From: Streptomyces sp. PT12
GTDB lineage: Bacteria > Actinomycetota > Actinomycetes > Streptomycetales > Streptomycetaceae
Assembly: GCF_003311645.1 (NCBI RefSeq)
Contig: NZ_QEST01000184.1
Location: forward strand, 186,001 to 250,000
Direction: 5' to 3'
Length of the DNA: 64,000 nucleotides
Shown piece after piece: positions 30,295 through 38,799 of the stretch (positions are counted from its first letter, which is position 1; the number at the start of each line of letters is the position of its first letter). Made by a program: the position numbers and the translations under genes. The notes under the pieces were generated by a model. The model was not told the DNA's origin. It saw only the letters and a program-made list of their open reading frames with translations, and did not search any database.

Positions 30295-30588
30295 CTACGG
30301 GCCGCGCCGGGTGCCCACGCCCTCGTCGTCGGCGCCCGCCCACAGCCGCTCGTCGTAGGGCGCCTCGGGCACCCGCATCAACTCGGCCCGCGCGGGGGGT
30401 ACATGGGGGGCCCGGTCCTTGGGCGCGGTGGCGGCGAGCAGGGCCAGGCTCTCCCTCAGGTGTTCCGTGTCGCTGCGGACCCTTCGCGTCTCCGGGCCGC
30501 GCCCCAGCTCCCGCTCGATGCGGGCGACACAGCGGGCCAGGTCGTCCACGCAGCGCTGGGCAGAGCGCAGCTCGTCGTGCAGTGACAC
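30295..30588 (-). CDS. Conserved small Streptomyces-type protein
   Basis: 97 aa from the GTG at 30588, which follows GGAGGTGG. It begins SLHDELRSAQRCVDDLARCVARIERELGRG and ends with PEAPYDERLWAGADDEGVG, a pattern I associate with small uncharacterised Streptomyces proteins. The N-terminal half is a likely coiled coil. It lies directly upstream of the sdh genes on the same strand (60 bp gap), so it could be co-transcribed. The function is unknown. Confidence 0.8.
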   Translation of the reverse strand: MSLHDELRSAQRCVDDLARCVARIERELGRGPETRRVRSDTEHLRESLALLAATAPKDRAPHVPPARAELMRVPEAPYDERLWAGADDEGVGTRRGP

Positions 30589-30793
30589 CGCTTGCCACCT
30601 CCGTTGGTGGGGGATCACCGGACGATCGAGTGTGACGTGAGGCACACGCGGTTGTGAAGAGGGCGGCGGGTTCCGGCCCGGTCCGCCGCGCCCCCGTCCG
30701 GGGTCGCGCGCTGGCCCGGACGGGTGGCCTCGCCCGGGCCGCACGCCGTGTCGTCGCCCTCGCGCGCCCGGCCTCGCCTTCAGTGAGGCGCAT

Positions 30794-30819
30794 ACGTGTG
30801 ATCAGCGCACGTGTGATCA
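30794..30819. promoter_or_regulatory. Two 11-bp direct repeats upstream of binding-protein gene
   Basis: ACGTGTGATCA occurs exactly at 30794-30804 and 30809-30819, 15 bp start to start and about 40 bp before the ATG at 30857. This could be a regulator site in the leader or promoter of the lipoprotein gene. Confidence 0.5.
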
Positions 30820-30856
30820 ACACACCGGTGAGGACCGGTCAGGCCGGAGGTAACAG

Positions 30857-32896
30857 ATGTCAGGCGCGCCAGCGGGACCCGGCCGGGTCCATGCCCCGCC
30901 CCGTTCCGTCCACCGCGCGACGGCGCTGGTCGCGGGCGCACTCCTCCTCTCCACGACGCCGGGCTGCACCACGGATGGCGGCGGTGGGGGCACGGGAGGC
31001 GGCACCCTCCAGTCTGTGGCCAGCGTCGGGCGCGCCCAGCTGGAGAGCGGCGGCAGCGCCACGTGGGGCGTCGACCAGATGCCCGCGACGCTCAACGCCT
31101 TCCAGTTCGAGGCCGACCGCACCACCGACCAGATCGCGGGCGCCGTGCTGCCCACGCTGTTCACCATCGACGCCCATGGCCGCCCACGGCTCAACGGCGA
31201 CTATCTGCGCTCCGCCGAGATCACCGGGCGCGAGCCCAAGCAGACCGTCGTCTACACCCTCAACCCCGAGGCCAAGTGGAGCGACGGCAAGAAGATCGGC
31301 GCCGCCGACTTCACCGCCCAGTGGAAGGCGCTCAACGGCGAGGACAACGCCTACTGGTCCGCCCGCAACTCCGGCTACAACGCCGTCGAGAGCGTCGCCA
31401 AGGGCCCCGAGGCGGACCAGGTCACGGTCACCTTCGCCCGCCCCTACGCCGACTGGAAGTCCCTCTTCAGCCCGCTCTACCCGCGCTCGGTCACCGATGA
31501 CCCGGACCGGTTCAACGATGGCGCCCGCACCGAACTCCCGGTCTCGGGCGGCCCGTTCGAGCTCAAGAAGGTGGACGGCGACAAGAAGTCCGTCACCCTG
31601 GTCCGCAACGACGCCTGGTGGGGCGACCCCGCCCTCCTCGACGAGCTCGTCTTCACCGCGGTCCCGCGCGGCCAGCGCCGCGCCGCGCTCCTCGACGGGC
31701 GCCTCGACATCGCCGAGATCGGCCCCGCCGACGCCGACCGCATCGCCTCGGCCCACGACGGCGCGAACGGCGAACGGCCGCGCGAGGAGGAGCGCGAGGA
31801 GGAGCGCGAGGAGGAGCGCGAGGAGGAGAAGCAGAGCGACGACGCCAAGGGCGACGCCCCCGGCGGCAGCCAGCTCACCGGCGACGCGTTGCACGACCTG
31901 GCCACGGCGCGCCTGGTGCGTTCCGAGGAGCGCGCGGCCACCGAACGCTACGCCCGCGCGTACGCCGAGACCGAACGCGCCCGTGAACGCGCCTTCGCCA
32001 CCCGCGAGGAGGCCGTGCTCGCCAAGCTCAAGGGCTTCACCGTCCACCGCGCGTACGACGCCGGGTACACGCAGCTCGCGCTCAACGGCTCGTCGCCCGC
32101 GCTCGACGACGAACGCGTCCGCTGGGCCATCGCCCGCGCACTCGACCGCGAGAAGCTGGCCGGGCTCGTGCACGAGCCCGCGGGGCTGCCCGTCAAGCCG
32201 CTCGGCAGCCACCTGCGGGTCATCGGCCAGGCCGGGTACCAGGACAACAGCGACGCGCTCGGCAAGACCGGCACGGACGCCGCGACGGCCGCGCTCGACG
32301 ACGCGGGCTGGCGGCTGAGCGACGTCAAGGCGGCGGGGGAGCGGCCCGCGGCGCCCGTCCCCGTGCGCGCCAAGGACGGCAAGCCGCTCGAGCTGCGGTT
32401 CGTCGTGCCCGAGGGCAAGCCGGGCGAGCCGCTGCGCGAAGTGGCCCGCGCCATCGCGGACATGCTGCGCGAGGTCGGCATCACGGCCGGGATCGCGGAG
32501 GTCGAGCGGCAGACGTACTTCGACGACCACGTCGTCGCGGGCAACTTCGACCTGGCGCTGTTCTCCTGGCCCGCCACCGCGTTCCCCGCGACCGACGCGG
32601 CGCCGCTGTACGCCAAGCCGCGCGCCGTCCCCGGCGGCGACCTGCTGATCGAGCAGAACTACACGCGGGTCGGCACCGACTACATCGACCAGCTGCTCAA
32701 CCAGGCGGCGGCCGAGCTCGACGAGAAGGAGCACGACAAGCTGCTCAACCGCGCCGACTCCCGCCTGTGGGCCGCCGCGGGATCCATCCCCCTCTACCAG
32801 CGCCCGCAGCTGGTCGCCACGAACGACTCCCTCGCGGGCGTGGGCGCGTTCGGCATGGAGACCCCGCGCTATCAGGACATCGGCCACCGGAGCTGA
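30857..32896 (+). CDS. Orphan family-5 (peptide/opine-type) ABC substrate-binding lipoprotein
   Basis: 679 aa; the ATG follows GGAGG by 6 bp. It has a signal peptide with lipobox STTPGC (about residue 37), then the SBP family 5 fold: TLNAFQFEADRTTDQIAGAVLPTLF, LNPEAKWSDGKKIGAADF and, near the end, GSIPLYQRPQLVATND. It is longer than usual because of an insertion at residues about 300-390 that includes four in-frame EEER repeats and a long charged helix before the fold resumes at YDAGYTQLALNGS. No permease or ATPase is adjacent, so it must share a transporter or act as a sensor. It presumably binds oligopeptides. Confidence 0.9.
   Translation: MSGAPAGPGRVHAPPRSVHRATALVAGALLLSTTPGCTTDGGGGGTGGGTLQSVASVGRAQLESGGSATWGVDQMPATLNAFQFEADRTTDQIAGAVLPTLFTIDAHGRPRLNGDYLRSAEITGREPKQTVVYTLNPEAKWSDGKKIGAADFTAQWKALNGEDNAYWSARNSGYNAVESVAKGPEADQVTVTFARPYADWKSLFSPLYPRSVTDDPDRFNDGARTELPVSGGPFELKKVDGDKKSVTLVRNDAWWGDPALLDELVFTAVPRGQRRAALLDGRLDIAEIGPADADRIASAHDGANGERPREEEREEEREEEREEEKQSDDAKGDAPGGSQLTGDALHDLATARLVRSEERAATERYARAYAETERARERAFATREEAVLAKLKGFTVHRAYDAGYTQLALNGSSPALDDERVRWAIARALDREKLAGLVHEPAGLPVKPLGSHLRVIGQAGYQDNSDALGKTGTDAATAALDDAGWRLSDVKAAGERPAAPVPVRAKDGKPLELRFVVPEGKPGEPLREVARAIADMLREVGITAGIAEVERQTYFDDHVVAGNFDLALFSWPATAFPATDAAPLYAKPRAVPGGDLLIEQNYTRVGTDYIDQLLNQAAAELDEKEHDKLLNRADSRLWAAAGSIPLYQRPQLVATNDSLAGVGAFGMETPRYQDIGHRS
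31781..31828 (+). repeat. Four perfect 12-bp in-frame repeats (REEE)
   Basis: The unit CGCGAGGAGGAG is repeated four times exactly, encoding Arg-Glu-Glu-Glu inside the charged insertion of the binding protein. The repeats are perfect, suggesting recent expansion. Confidence 0.93.
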
Positions 32897-32917
32897 GTCA
32901 AGAGAATCGCGCCCTCC

Positions 32918-33006
32918 CTGTATTCACCTTGTCTCCCCGCTGTATTGCCGCTGTATCTCCCCTCCACTTCCTGGCGTTGACACTGTGTGAGGCGCGCGGT
33001 TAGCTT
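32918..33006 (+). promoter_or_regulatory. Promoter region of the lanthipeptide operon
   Basis: TTGACA at 32977-32982 and TAGCTT at 33001-33006 are separated by 18 bp and make a good vegetative-type -35/-10 pair. Upstream are three copies of CTGTAT(T/C) at 32918, 32940 and 32951, possible activator or repressor sites. The ribosome site AGGAGAAGAA (33031-33040) lies 25 bp after the -10. Confidence 0.7.
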
Positions 33007-33045
33007 CCTTTTGCCGCATCCCCTCTCACAAGGAGAAGAAGTACG

Positions 33046-33240
33046 GTGGCCACCAAGCTGATCCTTGAATCCGAAGAAGTCGAGACCCAGGACGAGCTCG
33101 ACCTCGATATCCGATGGGTGTCCGAGGCGGCTCCGGCCGTCCTGCGCACCTCCTACGGGTGCAGCGGAGTCCCCACGACCACCTATGGCTGCACGTCCCT
33201 CCAGCTGACCAGGGGCACCTGCAACCCGCCGTGTTGCTGA
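33046..33240 (+). CDS. Class I lanthipeptide precursor peptide
   Basis: 64 aa from a GTG that follows AGGAGAAGAA. The acidic leader (ESEEVETQDELDLDIRWV) contains an LDLD segment like the FNLD-type recognition motif of class I precursors. Cleavage after AAPAVLR (residue 34) is plausible and would leave a 30-residue core. That core has ten Ser/Thr and five Cys (39, 49, 59, 63, 64). It holds two similar motifs, TSYGC and TTYGC, suited to small S/T-x-x-C rings, and ends TRGTCNPPCC. LanC and LanB genes follow. No similar known lantibiotic comes to mind. The core boundaries and ring pattern are inference. Confidence 0.9.
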   Translation: MATKLILESEEVETQDELDLDIRWVSEAAPAVLRTSYGCSGVPTTTYGCTSLQLTRGTCNPPCC

Positions 33241-33267
33241 CGCTCAGCTAGCGGACACGTTCGGTGC

Positions 33268-33309
33268 GGGGGACACGCGCGTGGGCCGTCCACCGCGCGC
33301 GTGTCCCCC
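33268..33309 (+). terminator. Strong intercistronic hairpin after the precursor gene
   Basis: A perfect 14-bp stem (GGGGGACACGCGCG paired with CGCGCGTGTCCCCC) with a 14-base loop, located between the precursor and lanC genes. It lacks a U tract. It likely acts as partial terminator or 3' stabiliser so that precursor mRNA exceeds enzyme mRNA. Confidence 0.8.
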
Positions 33310-33349
33310 GTCGGCCCAGGTCAGGGGAGAAGAGGGGGAGGGCAGAGCG

Positions 33350-34654
33350 ATGGCGGTGACGACGGCCCACCGAGAGGCCGGATTCGCCCGTAAGGCACGG
33401 GACGTCGCGGATCGCGTCGCCGGGACGCTGCGGTCGCCCGACGTTCTCGACACGCTTGTCGACGACCCGGGGGACGTGCTGTCCTTCGCCGACGGCTTCT
33501 CCGGCATATCCCTTCTCTTCACCGCGCGTGCGGCGGAGGGAATCGAGAGCAGAACGGTCGCCCACGCGTATCTCCAGCGCGCGGCCGCGGCCGTTTCCCG
33601 CGTCTACCCGCGAAATCCTGGGCTCTATCTGGAAACGGCGGGCCTTGCGTTCGCCCTCGACGCCGCTGCCTCGGTCGGCGGGGGCTATGGAAAGGCGCTC
33701 GCCACCGTGGATCAGGCGCTGATCGAGGTCGTCGAAGAACGCTGCCGCGACATCGAGGAGAACCCTCTCGGCCCGTTTCACCGCTATGACGTGATCGGCG
33801 GCCTCACCGGCGCGGGGCGCCATCTCCTCGGCCGCGCCCCCGAGCACCTGCCCACGCTTGAGCGGGTGCTGGGCGCGCTGGTCTCCCTGACCCGCTCCCT
33901 GCGCTACCACGGGGAGACCGTGCCCGCGCTCTGGGCGACCCACCCGCCCAACCTCCGCTCGGAGAACCCGTACTCCACGCGGAAGTACGGCCACCTCAAC
34001 ACCGGCCTCTCGCACGGCATCGCGGGACCGCTTGCGCTGCTCTCGCTCGCCCACGCCCGCGGCGTCGCCGTGCCAGGCCATGAGCGCGCCGTCAGGACCC
34101 TGGTCGCCCTGCTCGAACGGCTCGCGCGCGAGGACGAGTTCGGCGTCCACTGGCCCAACGCCGTCTCGCTCGACGAGTGGGCGGGCGTGCGCCGGGCGAT
34201 GGGGCGCGCGCGGCCCTCGTGGTGCTACGGCGCGCCCGGCATCGCGCGCGCCCTCCAGCTCGCGGGGGAGGCGTTCGGCGAGCCCGGCTGGACCGCGCTC
34301 GCCACGGAGTCGGTCGGCTCGTTCCTCAAGGTCCCCATGGAGCACTGGGCCATCGACCACTGGTCGCTGTGCCACGGCTGGTCGGGGCTGCTGCACCTGC
34401 TGCGCTTCTTCCGCGACTCCGCCGAGGCCGACCGCGTCCACCACGCCACCGAGGACATCGCCCGCCGCCTCGTCACCGGCCTCGCCGACCCCGAGGCGCT
34501 GCGGATCACCACGTTCCGCGAGACGGCGGCCCCGCGCCACGGCTGGACCACCCCCGGATTCCTCACCGGCGCCACGGGCCTCGCCCTCGCCCTGCACGCC
34601 TACGCGAGCGGAGAGCCGCCGGTCGCCTGGGACGCGGCCCTCCTGGTCGCCTGA
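33350..34654 (+). CDS. lanC: Lanthionine synthetase C-family cyclase
   Basis: 434 aa. The ATG at 33350 follows GGGGGAG; a longer frame starting inside the hairpin is rejected. It is an alpha/alpha-toroid LanC fold with internal repeats (GLSHGIAGPLALLSLA, GAPGIARALQLAG, HGWSGLLHLLRFF, GFLTGATGLALALHA). The zinc ligands are visible as Cys in SWCYGAPG and Cys-His in LCHGWSG. It adds cysteine thiols to dehydrated Ser/Thr to form (methyl)lanthionine. It lies between the precursor and the dehydratase gene. Confidence 0.93.
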   Translation: MAVTTAHREAGFARKARDVADRVAGTLRSPDVLDTLVDDPGDVLSFADGFSGISLLFTARAAEGIESRTVAHAYLQRAAAAVSRVYPRNPGLYLETAGLAFALDAAASVGGGYGKALATVDQALIEVVEERCRDIEENPLGPFHRYDVIGGLTGAGRHLLGRAPEHLPTLERVLGALVSLTRSLRYHGETVPALWATHPPNLRSENPYSTRKYGHLNTGLSHGIAGPLALLSLAHARGVAVPGHERAVRTLVALLERLAREDEFGVHWPNAVSLDEWAGVRRAMGRARPSWCYGAPGIARALQLAGEAFGEPGWTALATESVGSFLKVPMEHWAIDHWSLCHGWSGLLHLLRFFRDSAEADRVHHATEDIARRLVTGLADPEALRITTFRETAAPRHGWTTPGFLTGATGLALALHAYASGEPPVAWDAALLVA

Positions 34655-34661
34655 CCGAACT

Positions 34662-34714
34662 CCCTTGAGACGCCCGACGCCCTTGAGACGCCCGACGCCC
34701 TTGAGACGCCCTTG
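34662..34714 (+). repeat. 18-bp tandem repeat between lanC and lanB
   Basis: Unit CCCTTGAGACGCCCGACG is repeated almost three times (34662, 34680, 34698), followed by another CTTGAG. It fills the gap between the cyclase stop and the dehydratase start, and it contains several in-frame TTG codons, which makes the lanB start ambiguous. Confidence 0.88.
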
Positions 34715-34735
34715 AGCCACGCAGAGGGGAAGCAG

Positions 34736-37700
34736 TTGAACGACCCGACGCCCCCGGCCGCCAGCTTCACGGCCGTCGGCCCCGTCCATCTCCGCCTGGC
34801 CGCCCTCGGCCCCGAAGGCCCGCACACCGAGCCGCTGTCCTGCCCCCACCCCGGCGGCCCGTGCGTCGCCGACATGACCGACTGGGTGGTCCGCGCCACG
34901 GGCAACGCCGTCTTCCGCGAGGCCATCGCCGTCTCCAGCCCGTCGTTGCACGGCTCGATCCTGCGGATACGCGCCGGGGACGACATCGGCCGCAAGAAGC
35001 TGCGCAGGGTCGTGAGCGCGGTCGCCCGGTACGCGCTGCGGATCTCGGGGCGCCCCAGCCCGTTCGGGCTCCAGGCGGGCGTCGTCCCCGCGCGCTTCGG
35101 AGAGCGGGCCGCCTCCACGGTCGACGGCGCCGCCGACCGGGTCGTCAGGCTCGACGCCGCGTTCGCCGACGTGCTCGCGCTGCGCCGCCTCGAAGACCCC
35201 GAAGCCCGCCGCGCCCTCGACGTCGCGTTCACCGACCTCGTCAACCGGCGCGGCGAGCACCTGCACTTCCCGCGCGCCCGCAAGACGGACGACGCGAACG
35301 ACCCGGTGTCCCGCCAGGCGTTGACCCTGCGCGCCACCCCGCTGCTGCTGCGGGTGCGGGACACCGCGGCCCGCCCGATCCGCTACGCGGACCTGCTCGC
35401 CAAGCTGCTCGCCGACGCCCCGGGACCGACCGGCGCCCCGGGCCCCTCCGAGGCGGCGCTCGACCGCTATCTCCTCGACCTGCTCCGCCACGACGTCCTC
35501 ACCACGCCCGAGGGCCTGCGTCACCTCGATGTCACCCCGGCCGCCCGCGCGGACGGCGTACCGGGTCAACTCGCCACGCTCATCCGGGAGTACGAGGCCA
35601 CCGCCCCCGGCGACGGCGCGGACGCGTGGCACGCCGTGGTCGCCGAGGCCGAACGCCTGGCCCCGGGAGTGAAGCCCGCCACCCCGCAGGTCGACCTGCG
35701 CTTCAGGGGCCGCGTCGAGCTGCCGCCCTCCGTCCGCGAGGAGGCGCAGGCGCTCGCCACCGCGCTGTGGCGGGTGTTCCCCAGGGACGGCTCCTACGCC
35801 CATATGCGCCGCTACCGCGAGGAGTTCGAGGGCCGCTACGGCGTCGACGCGCCCGTGCCCCTGCCCGACCTCATCGACCCGCACCGCGGCCTCGGCTTCC
35901 CCGACAGCTACAACGTGCCGCGCGCCGAGCGGTTCGCCGGGGGCGTAGCCGCCCAGGCCGCGCCCGGCGGCGACGCCGACCAGCGGCGCACCCGGCGCCT
36001 GGCCCGGCTGCTCCACCGCGGCCTGACCGACCCATCGGGCGAGGTCGTGCTCGGCCCCGCCGACATCGACGAGCTCGCCACCGCCGCCCCCGGCGACAGC
36101 GTGGGAACGCTCGACGTGTGCTTCCAGCTCCACGCCCCGAGCCGCGCCGCCGTCGACGCCGGTGACTTCCTCCTGTTCGCCACCCCGGTCACCGGCGCGC
36201 AGACCGCGGGCGCGATGTCGGGGCGCTTCGCCGCCACCCTGGGCAACGCCGCCGAGCTCGGCGAGGCGCTCGCCGCGCCCGACGACGGCGTGCTGCCCGC
36301 CCAGCTGCTCTTCCCGCAGAGCCGGGGCCGCGTCGGCAACGTCCTGCGCACCCCGCCGCTGCTCCCGCACCGCATCCCCTTCGGGCTCCACGCGGACCCC
36401 GGCGCCCCTGGCCACATCGACTGGCGCGACGTGCTCGTGGTCGCCGAGGACGGCGTGCTGCGCGCGGTGTGGGAGCGGACGGGCCAGTACCTCCGCCCGG
36501 TGCTGCCGCACATGCTCGACGCCTCGGCGTTCGCCCCCAACGCGGCGCGGCTGCTCGCCGAGTTGAGGTTCACCGACCCCGCCGAGATCTGGGGCCCGTG
36601 GAAGTGGGGCACCGAGCTGGGCGAGCTGCCCTTCCTGCCCCGCGTCAGGCTCGGCCGCAGCGTGCTCTCGCCGCGCAGCTGGCTGCCCGAGGCGCCGCCG
36701 CCCGCCGAGGACGAGGGGCCAGGCGCGTTCGACCGCTGGCGCGAGGGCGCCGGGCTGCCCCGGCGCGTGGTCATCGGCAGGGAGGACCGCTACTACGGCG
36801 TCGACCTCGCCGTTCCCCTCCACCGCGCGCTGCTGCGCAAGGAGATGGCCGAGGGCGGGGAGCGCGTCCACGAGGACCCGCGCGCCGACGGCGACGCCCA
36901 CGGCTGGCTCGAAGGGCGCAGCCACGAGATCGTCGTGCCCATGGCGCCCGCCGCGCCCCCCGCCCGGCGCACGGTGCCGCCGCGGCGAAGCGCCAGGGCT
37001 CCCGCCGACGCGTGGGCCTATGTCAAGGTCTACGCGGTCCGCGACAGCCAGGACGCGCTGATCGTGGGCCCGCTGGCCGACCTGGTCCGCTCGGTCGGCG
37101 AGCACGCGGACGGCTGGTTCTTCCTGCGCTACGCCGACCCCGTCGAGCATGTGCGGCTGCGGCTGCGGGCGGCCCCCGGCGCGCTGCGCCACGAGGTGTG
37201 GCCGCGGCTCACCGCGGGGCTGCTCGACCTGGCCGACCAGGGCGTCATCCGCGACCACGCCGTCGCGCGCTATGAGCCCGAGCAGGCGCGTTACGGAGGC
37301 CCCGCGGGCATCGGGCCCGCCGAGGAGATCTTCTGCCTGGACAGCCAGCTCGCGCTCGCCGGGCTGCGGGCCCTGCGCCGCCCCAGGTCCCGGCTGACCG
37401 CCGACGCCCTGATCGCCGCCGACTACGCCGTGCTGCTTGACGCCCTTGGCCCCTGGGACTGGCCGCGCTGGGCGGCGGCCCGCTTCGAACGCAGCGTGAA
37501 CGGCGAGGTGGCCCCCGCCGCGCTGGCCGCCGCCCGTGAGCTGATCCGCCCTGGCGAGACCGCCGCGCGCCTGGAGGCCGCGCTCGCCGTCAGGGGACTC
37601 GCCGCCGCGTGGCGCGAGGCCCCGGGGCCCAGGGCGATGGGCGAGCTGCTCGGCCTCGCGGTGCGGCCCCCGCTCCCCGGCGCCGAGCGCGACGCCGCGC

Positions 37701-37846
37701 TGCTCAGCCTGCTGCACATGCAGCACAACCGCCTGGTCGGCACGGGCCACCAGGCCGAGAGCGCCAGCCTCAAGCTGCTCGGCCACGTGGCCCGCGGCTG
37801 GCTCGGCGCCGACGCCCCGCGCACCCACCGTTCCGACGCACCGTGA
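34736..37846 (+). CDS. lanB: Full-length lantibiotic dehydratase (LanB)
   Basis: About 1036 aa from the TTG at 34736, chosen because GAGGGGA lies 6 bp upstream; an alternative TTG at 34712 adds 8 residues. The N-terminal 700 or so residues form the tRNA-dependent glutamylation domain (FREAIAVSSPSLHGSIL, KKLRRVVSAVARYALRISGRPSPFGLQAGV, LPRVRLGRSVLSPRSW). The C-terminal 300 or so residues match the SpaB_C elimination domain (AYVKVYA, WFFLRYADPVEHVRLRLR, YEPEQARYGG, FCLDSQLAL). One protein thus carries both the glutamylation and elimination steps that dehydrate Ser/Thr. No lanT, lanP or immunity gene is nearby. Confidence 0.94.
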   Translation: MNDPTPPAASFTAVGPVHLRLAALGPEGPHTEPLSCPHPGGPCVADMTDWVVRATGNAVFREAIAVSSPSLHGSILRIRAGDDIGRKKLRRVVSAVARYALRISGRPSPFGLQAGVVPARFGERAASTVDGAADRVVRLDAAFADVLALRRLEDPEARRALDVAFTDLVNRRGEHLHFPRARKTDDANDPVSRQALTLRATPLLLRVRDTAARPIRYADLLAKLLADAPGPTGAPGPSEAALDRYLLDLLRHDVLTTPEGLRHLDVTPAARADGVPGQLATLIREYEATAPGDGADAWHAVVAEAERLAPGVKPATPQVDLRFRGRVELPPSVREEAQALATALWRVFPRDGSYAHMRRYREEFEGRYGVDAPVPLPDLIDPHRGLGFPDSYNVPRAERFAGGVAAQAAPGGDADQRRTRRLARLLHRGLTDPSGEVVLGPADIDELATAAPGDSVGTLDVCFQLHAPSRAAVDAGDFLLFATPVTGAQTAGAMSGRFAATLGNAAELGEALAAPDDGVLPAQLLFPQSRGRVGNVLRTPPLLPHRIPFGLHADPGAPGHIDWRDVLVVAEDGVLRAVWERTGQYLRPVLPHMLDASAFAPNAARLLAELRFTDPAEIWGPWKWGTELGELPFLPRVRLGRSVLSPRSWLPEAPPPAEDEGPGAFDRWREGAGLPRRVVIGREDRYYGVDLAVPLHRALLRKEMAEGGERVHEDPRADGDAHGWLEGRSHEIVVPMAPAAPPARRTVPPRRSARAPADAWAYVKVYAVRDSQDALIVGPLADLVRSVGEHADGWFFLRYADPVEHVRLRLRAAPGALRHEVWPRLTAGLLDLADQGVIRDHAVARYEPEQARYGGPAGIGPAEEIFCLDSQLALAGLRALRRPRSRLTADALIAADYAVLLDALGPWDWPRWAAARFERSVNGEVAPAALAAARELIRPGETAARLEAALAVRGLAAAWREAPGPRAMGELLGLAVRPPLPGAERDAALLSLLHMQHNRLVGTGHQAESASLKLLGHVARGWLGADAPRTHRSDAP

Positions 37847-37860
37847 GGAGCCCCCTACCC

Positions 37861-38628
37861 ATGCAGCCGACACAGCCGACACAGCCGACACAGCCGACAC
37901 AGCCGACACAGCCCGCGCAGCCCACCACCCTGCCCCCGCTCACCGACGACCCCGACGAGGCGAGGGAGCACCTGGCCGCCCATGGCGTCGCCCGGCTGAC
38001 CGGCGCCCTGTCCGAGCCCGAGCTCTCCGAGCTGCGCGGGTCGGTGCTCTCGGCCGCCCTGCGGGACCCGCCGCCCGCCGACCGCGTCGACGGCGTGGCC
38101 AGCCAGCGCGTGTGGGCGCTCTACGCCCAGGGCGAGGGCTTCCTGCGGCTCGCCGAACACCCCGTCGCGCTCGGCCTGGTCGCCTCGATCCTCGGCCCCG
38201 GCCCCCTGCTGTCCAACCTGAGCGCCAACATCACCCACCCGGGCACCGGGGCCATGACCCCGCACTTCGACCAGGACTGGGCCGAACGCCCCTGGCCCCA
38301 CGCGCTCGCCGCCCACGCCATCTGGATGCTCGACGACTTCACCGAGGAGAACGGCGCCACCCTCGTCGCGCCGGGCAGCCACCTCGCCACCGAGCCCCCG
38401 CCCGACGCCCACCTGGTCCCCGCCACGGGCCCCGCGGGCACCGCGCTGCTCCTCGACGCCAGGGTGTGGCACGGCACCGGGCGCAACACGTCCGCCGACG
38501 ACAGCAGGATCGGCATCCTCGCCTACTACTGCCGCTCCTATGTCCGGCCACAGCACAACTTCGCCCTGATGCTGTTCGAACACCTTGGGACGATGTCGCC
38601 CTCGCGCAGGGAACTGCTCGGGTTGTGA
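37861..38628 (+). CDS. PhyH-family Fe(II)/2-oxoglutarate dioxygenase
   Basis: 255 aa, 14 bp after lanB and on the same strand. The metal facial triad is visible as HFD in TPHFDQDW and His in RVWHGTGRN. A following Arg (SRIGIL) could bind 2-oxoglutarate. The fold (GVARLTGALSEPEL, LSNLSANITHPGTGAM) is that of phytanoyl-CoA hydroxylase-like enzymes, a group that includes the aspartate hydroxylase of cinnamycin/duramycin pathways. The peptide core here lacks Asp, so the target may be Pro, Asn, Tyr or another side chain, or a different substrate. The N-terminus starts with a variable Gln-Pro-Thr repeat. Confidence 0.88.
   Translation: MQPTQPTQPTQPTQPTQPAQPTTLPPLTDDPDEAREHLAAHGVARLTGALSEPELSELRGSVLSAALRDPPPADRVDGVASQRVWALYAQGEGFLRLAEHPVALGLVASILGPGPLLSNLSANITHPGTGAMTPHFDQDWAERPWPHALAAHAIWMLDDFTEENGATLVAPGSHLATEPPPDAHLVPATGPAGTALLLDARVWHGTGRNTSADDSRIGILAYYCRSYVRPQHNFALMLFEHLGTMSPSRRELLGL
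37864..37908 (+). repeat. Five perfect 9-bp repeats (QPT) at the dioxygenase N-terminus
   Basis: CAGCCGACA is repeated five times immediately after the start codon, then continues as imperfect QPA-QPT units. Copy changes would remain in frame. Confidence 0.93.
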
Positions 38629-38799
38629 CCGTCGCCACTGGTTCGGGCGATGCGGGGCTCTCGGCCCGGGCGGTGGCGGCGGCGCCGTACCATGGGTGGG
38701 GCCGGTGCCATGGCGTGGTCCCGTGGGGGTGCGACCCTCGCCGGGCGGGCGTCCCTGCCGAGCCCTTTCCGCAGCGATCTCGGGAGAACCGCTCCAGCC

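Noticed and set aside
33248-37909. 1553-codon minus-strand open frame across the lanthipeptide operon
   Set aside because: The plus strand encodes clear LanC and LanB motifs; the minus translation is low-complexity Gly/Arg/Val without a domain.
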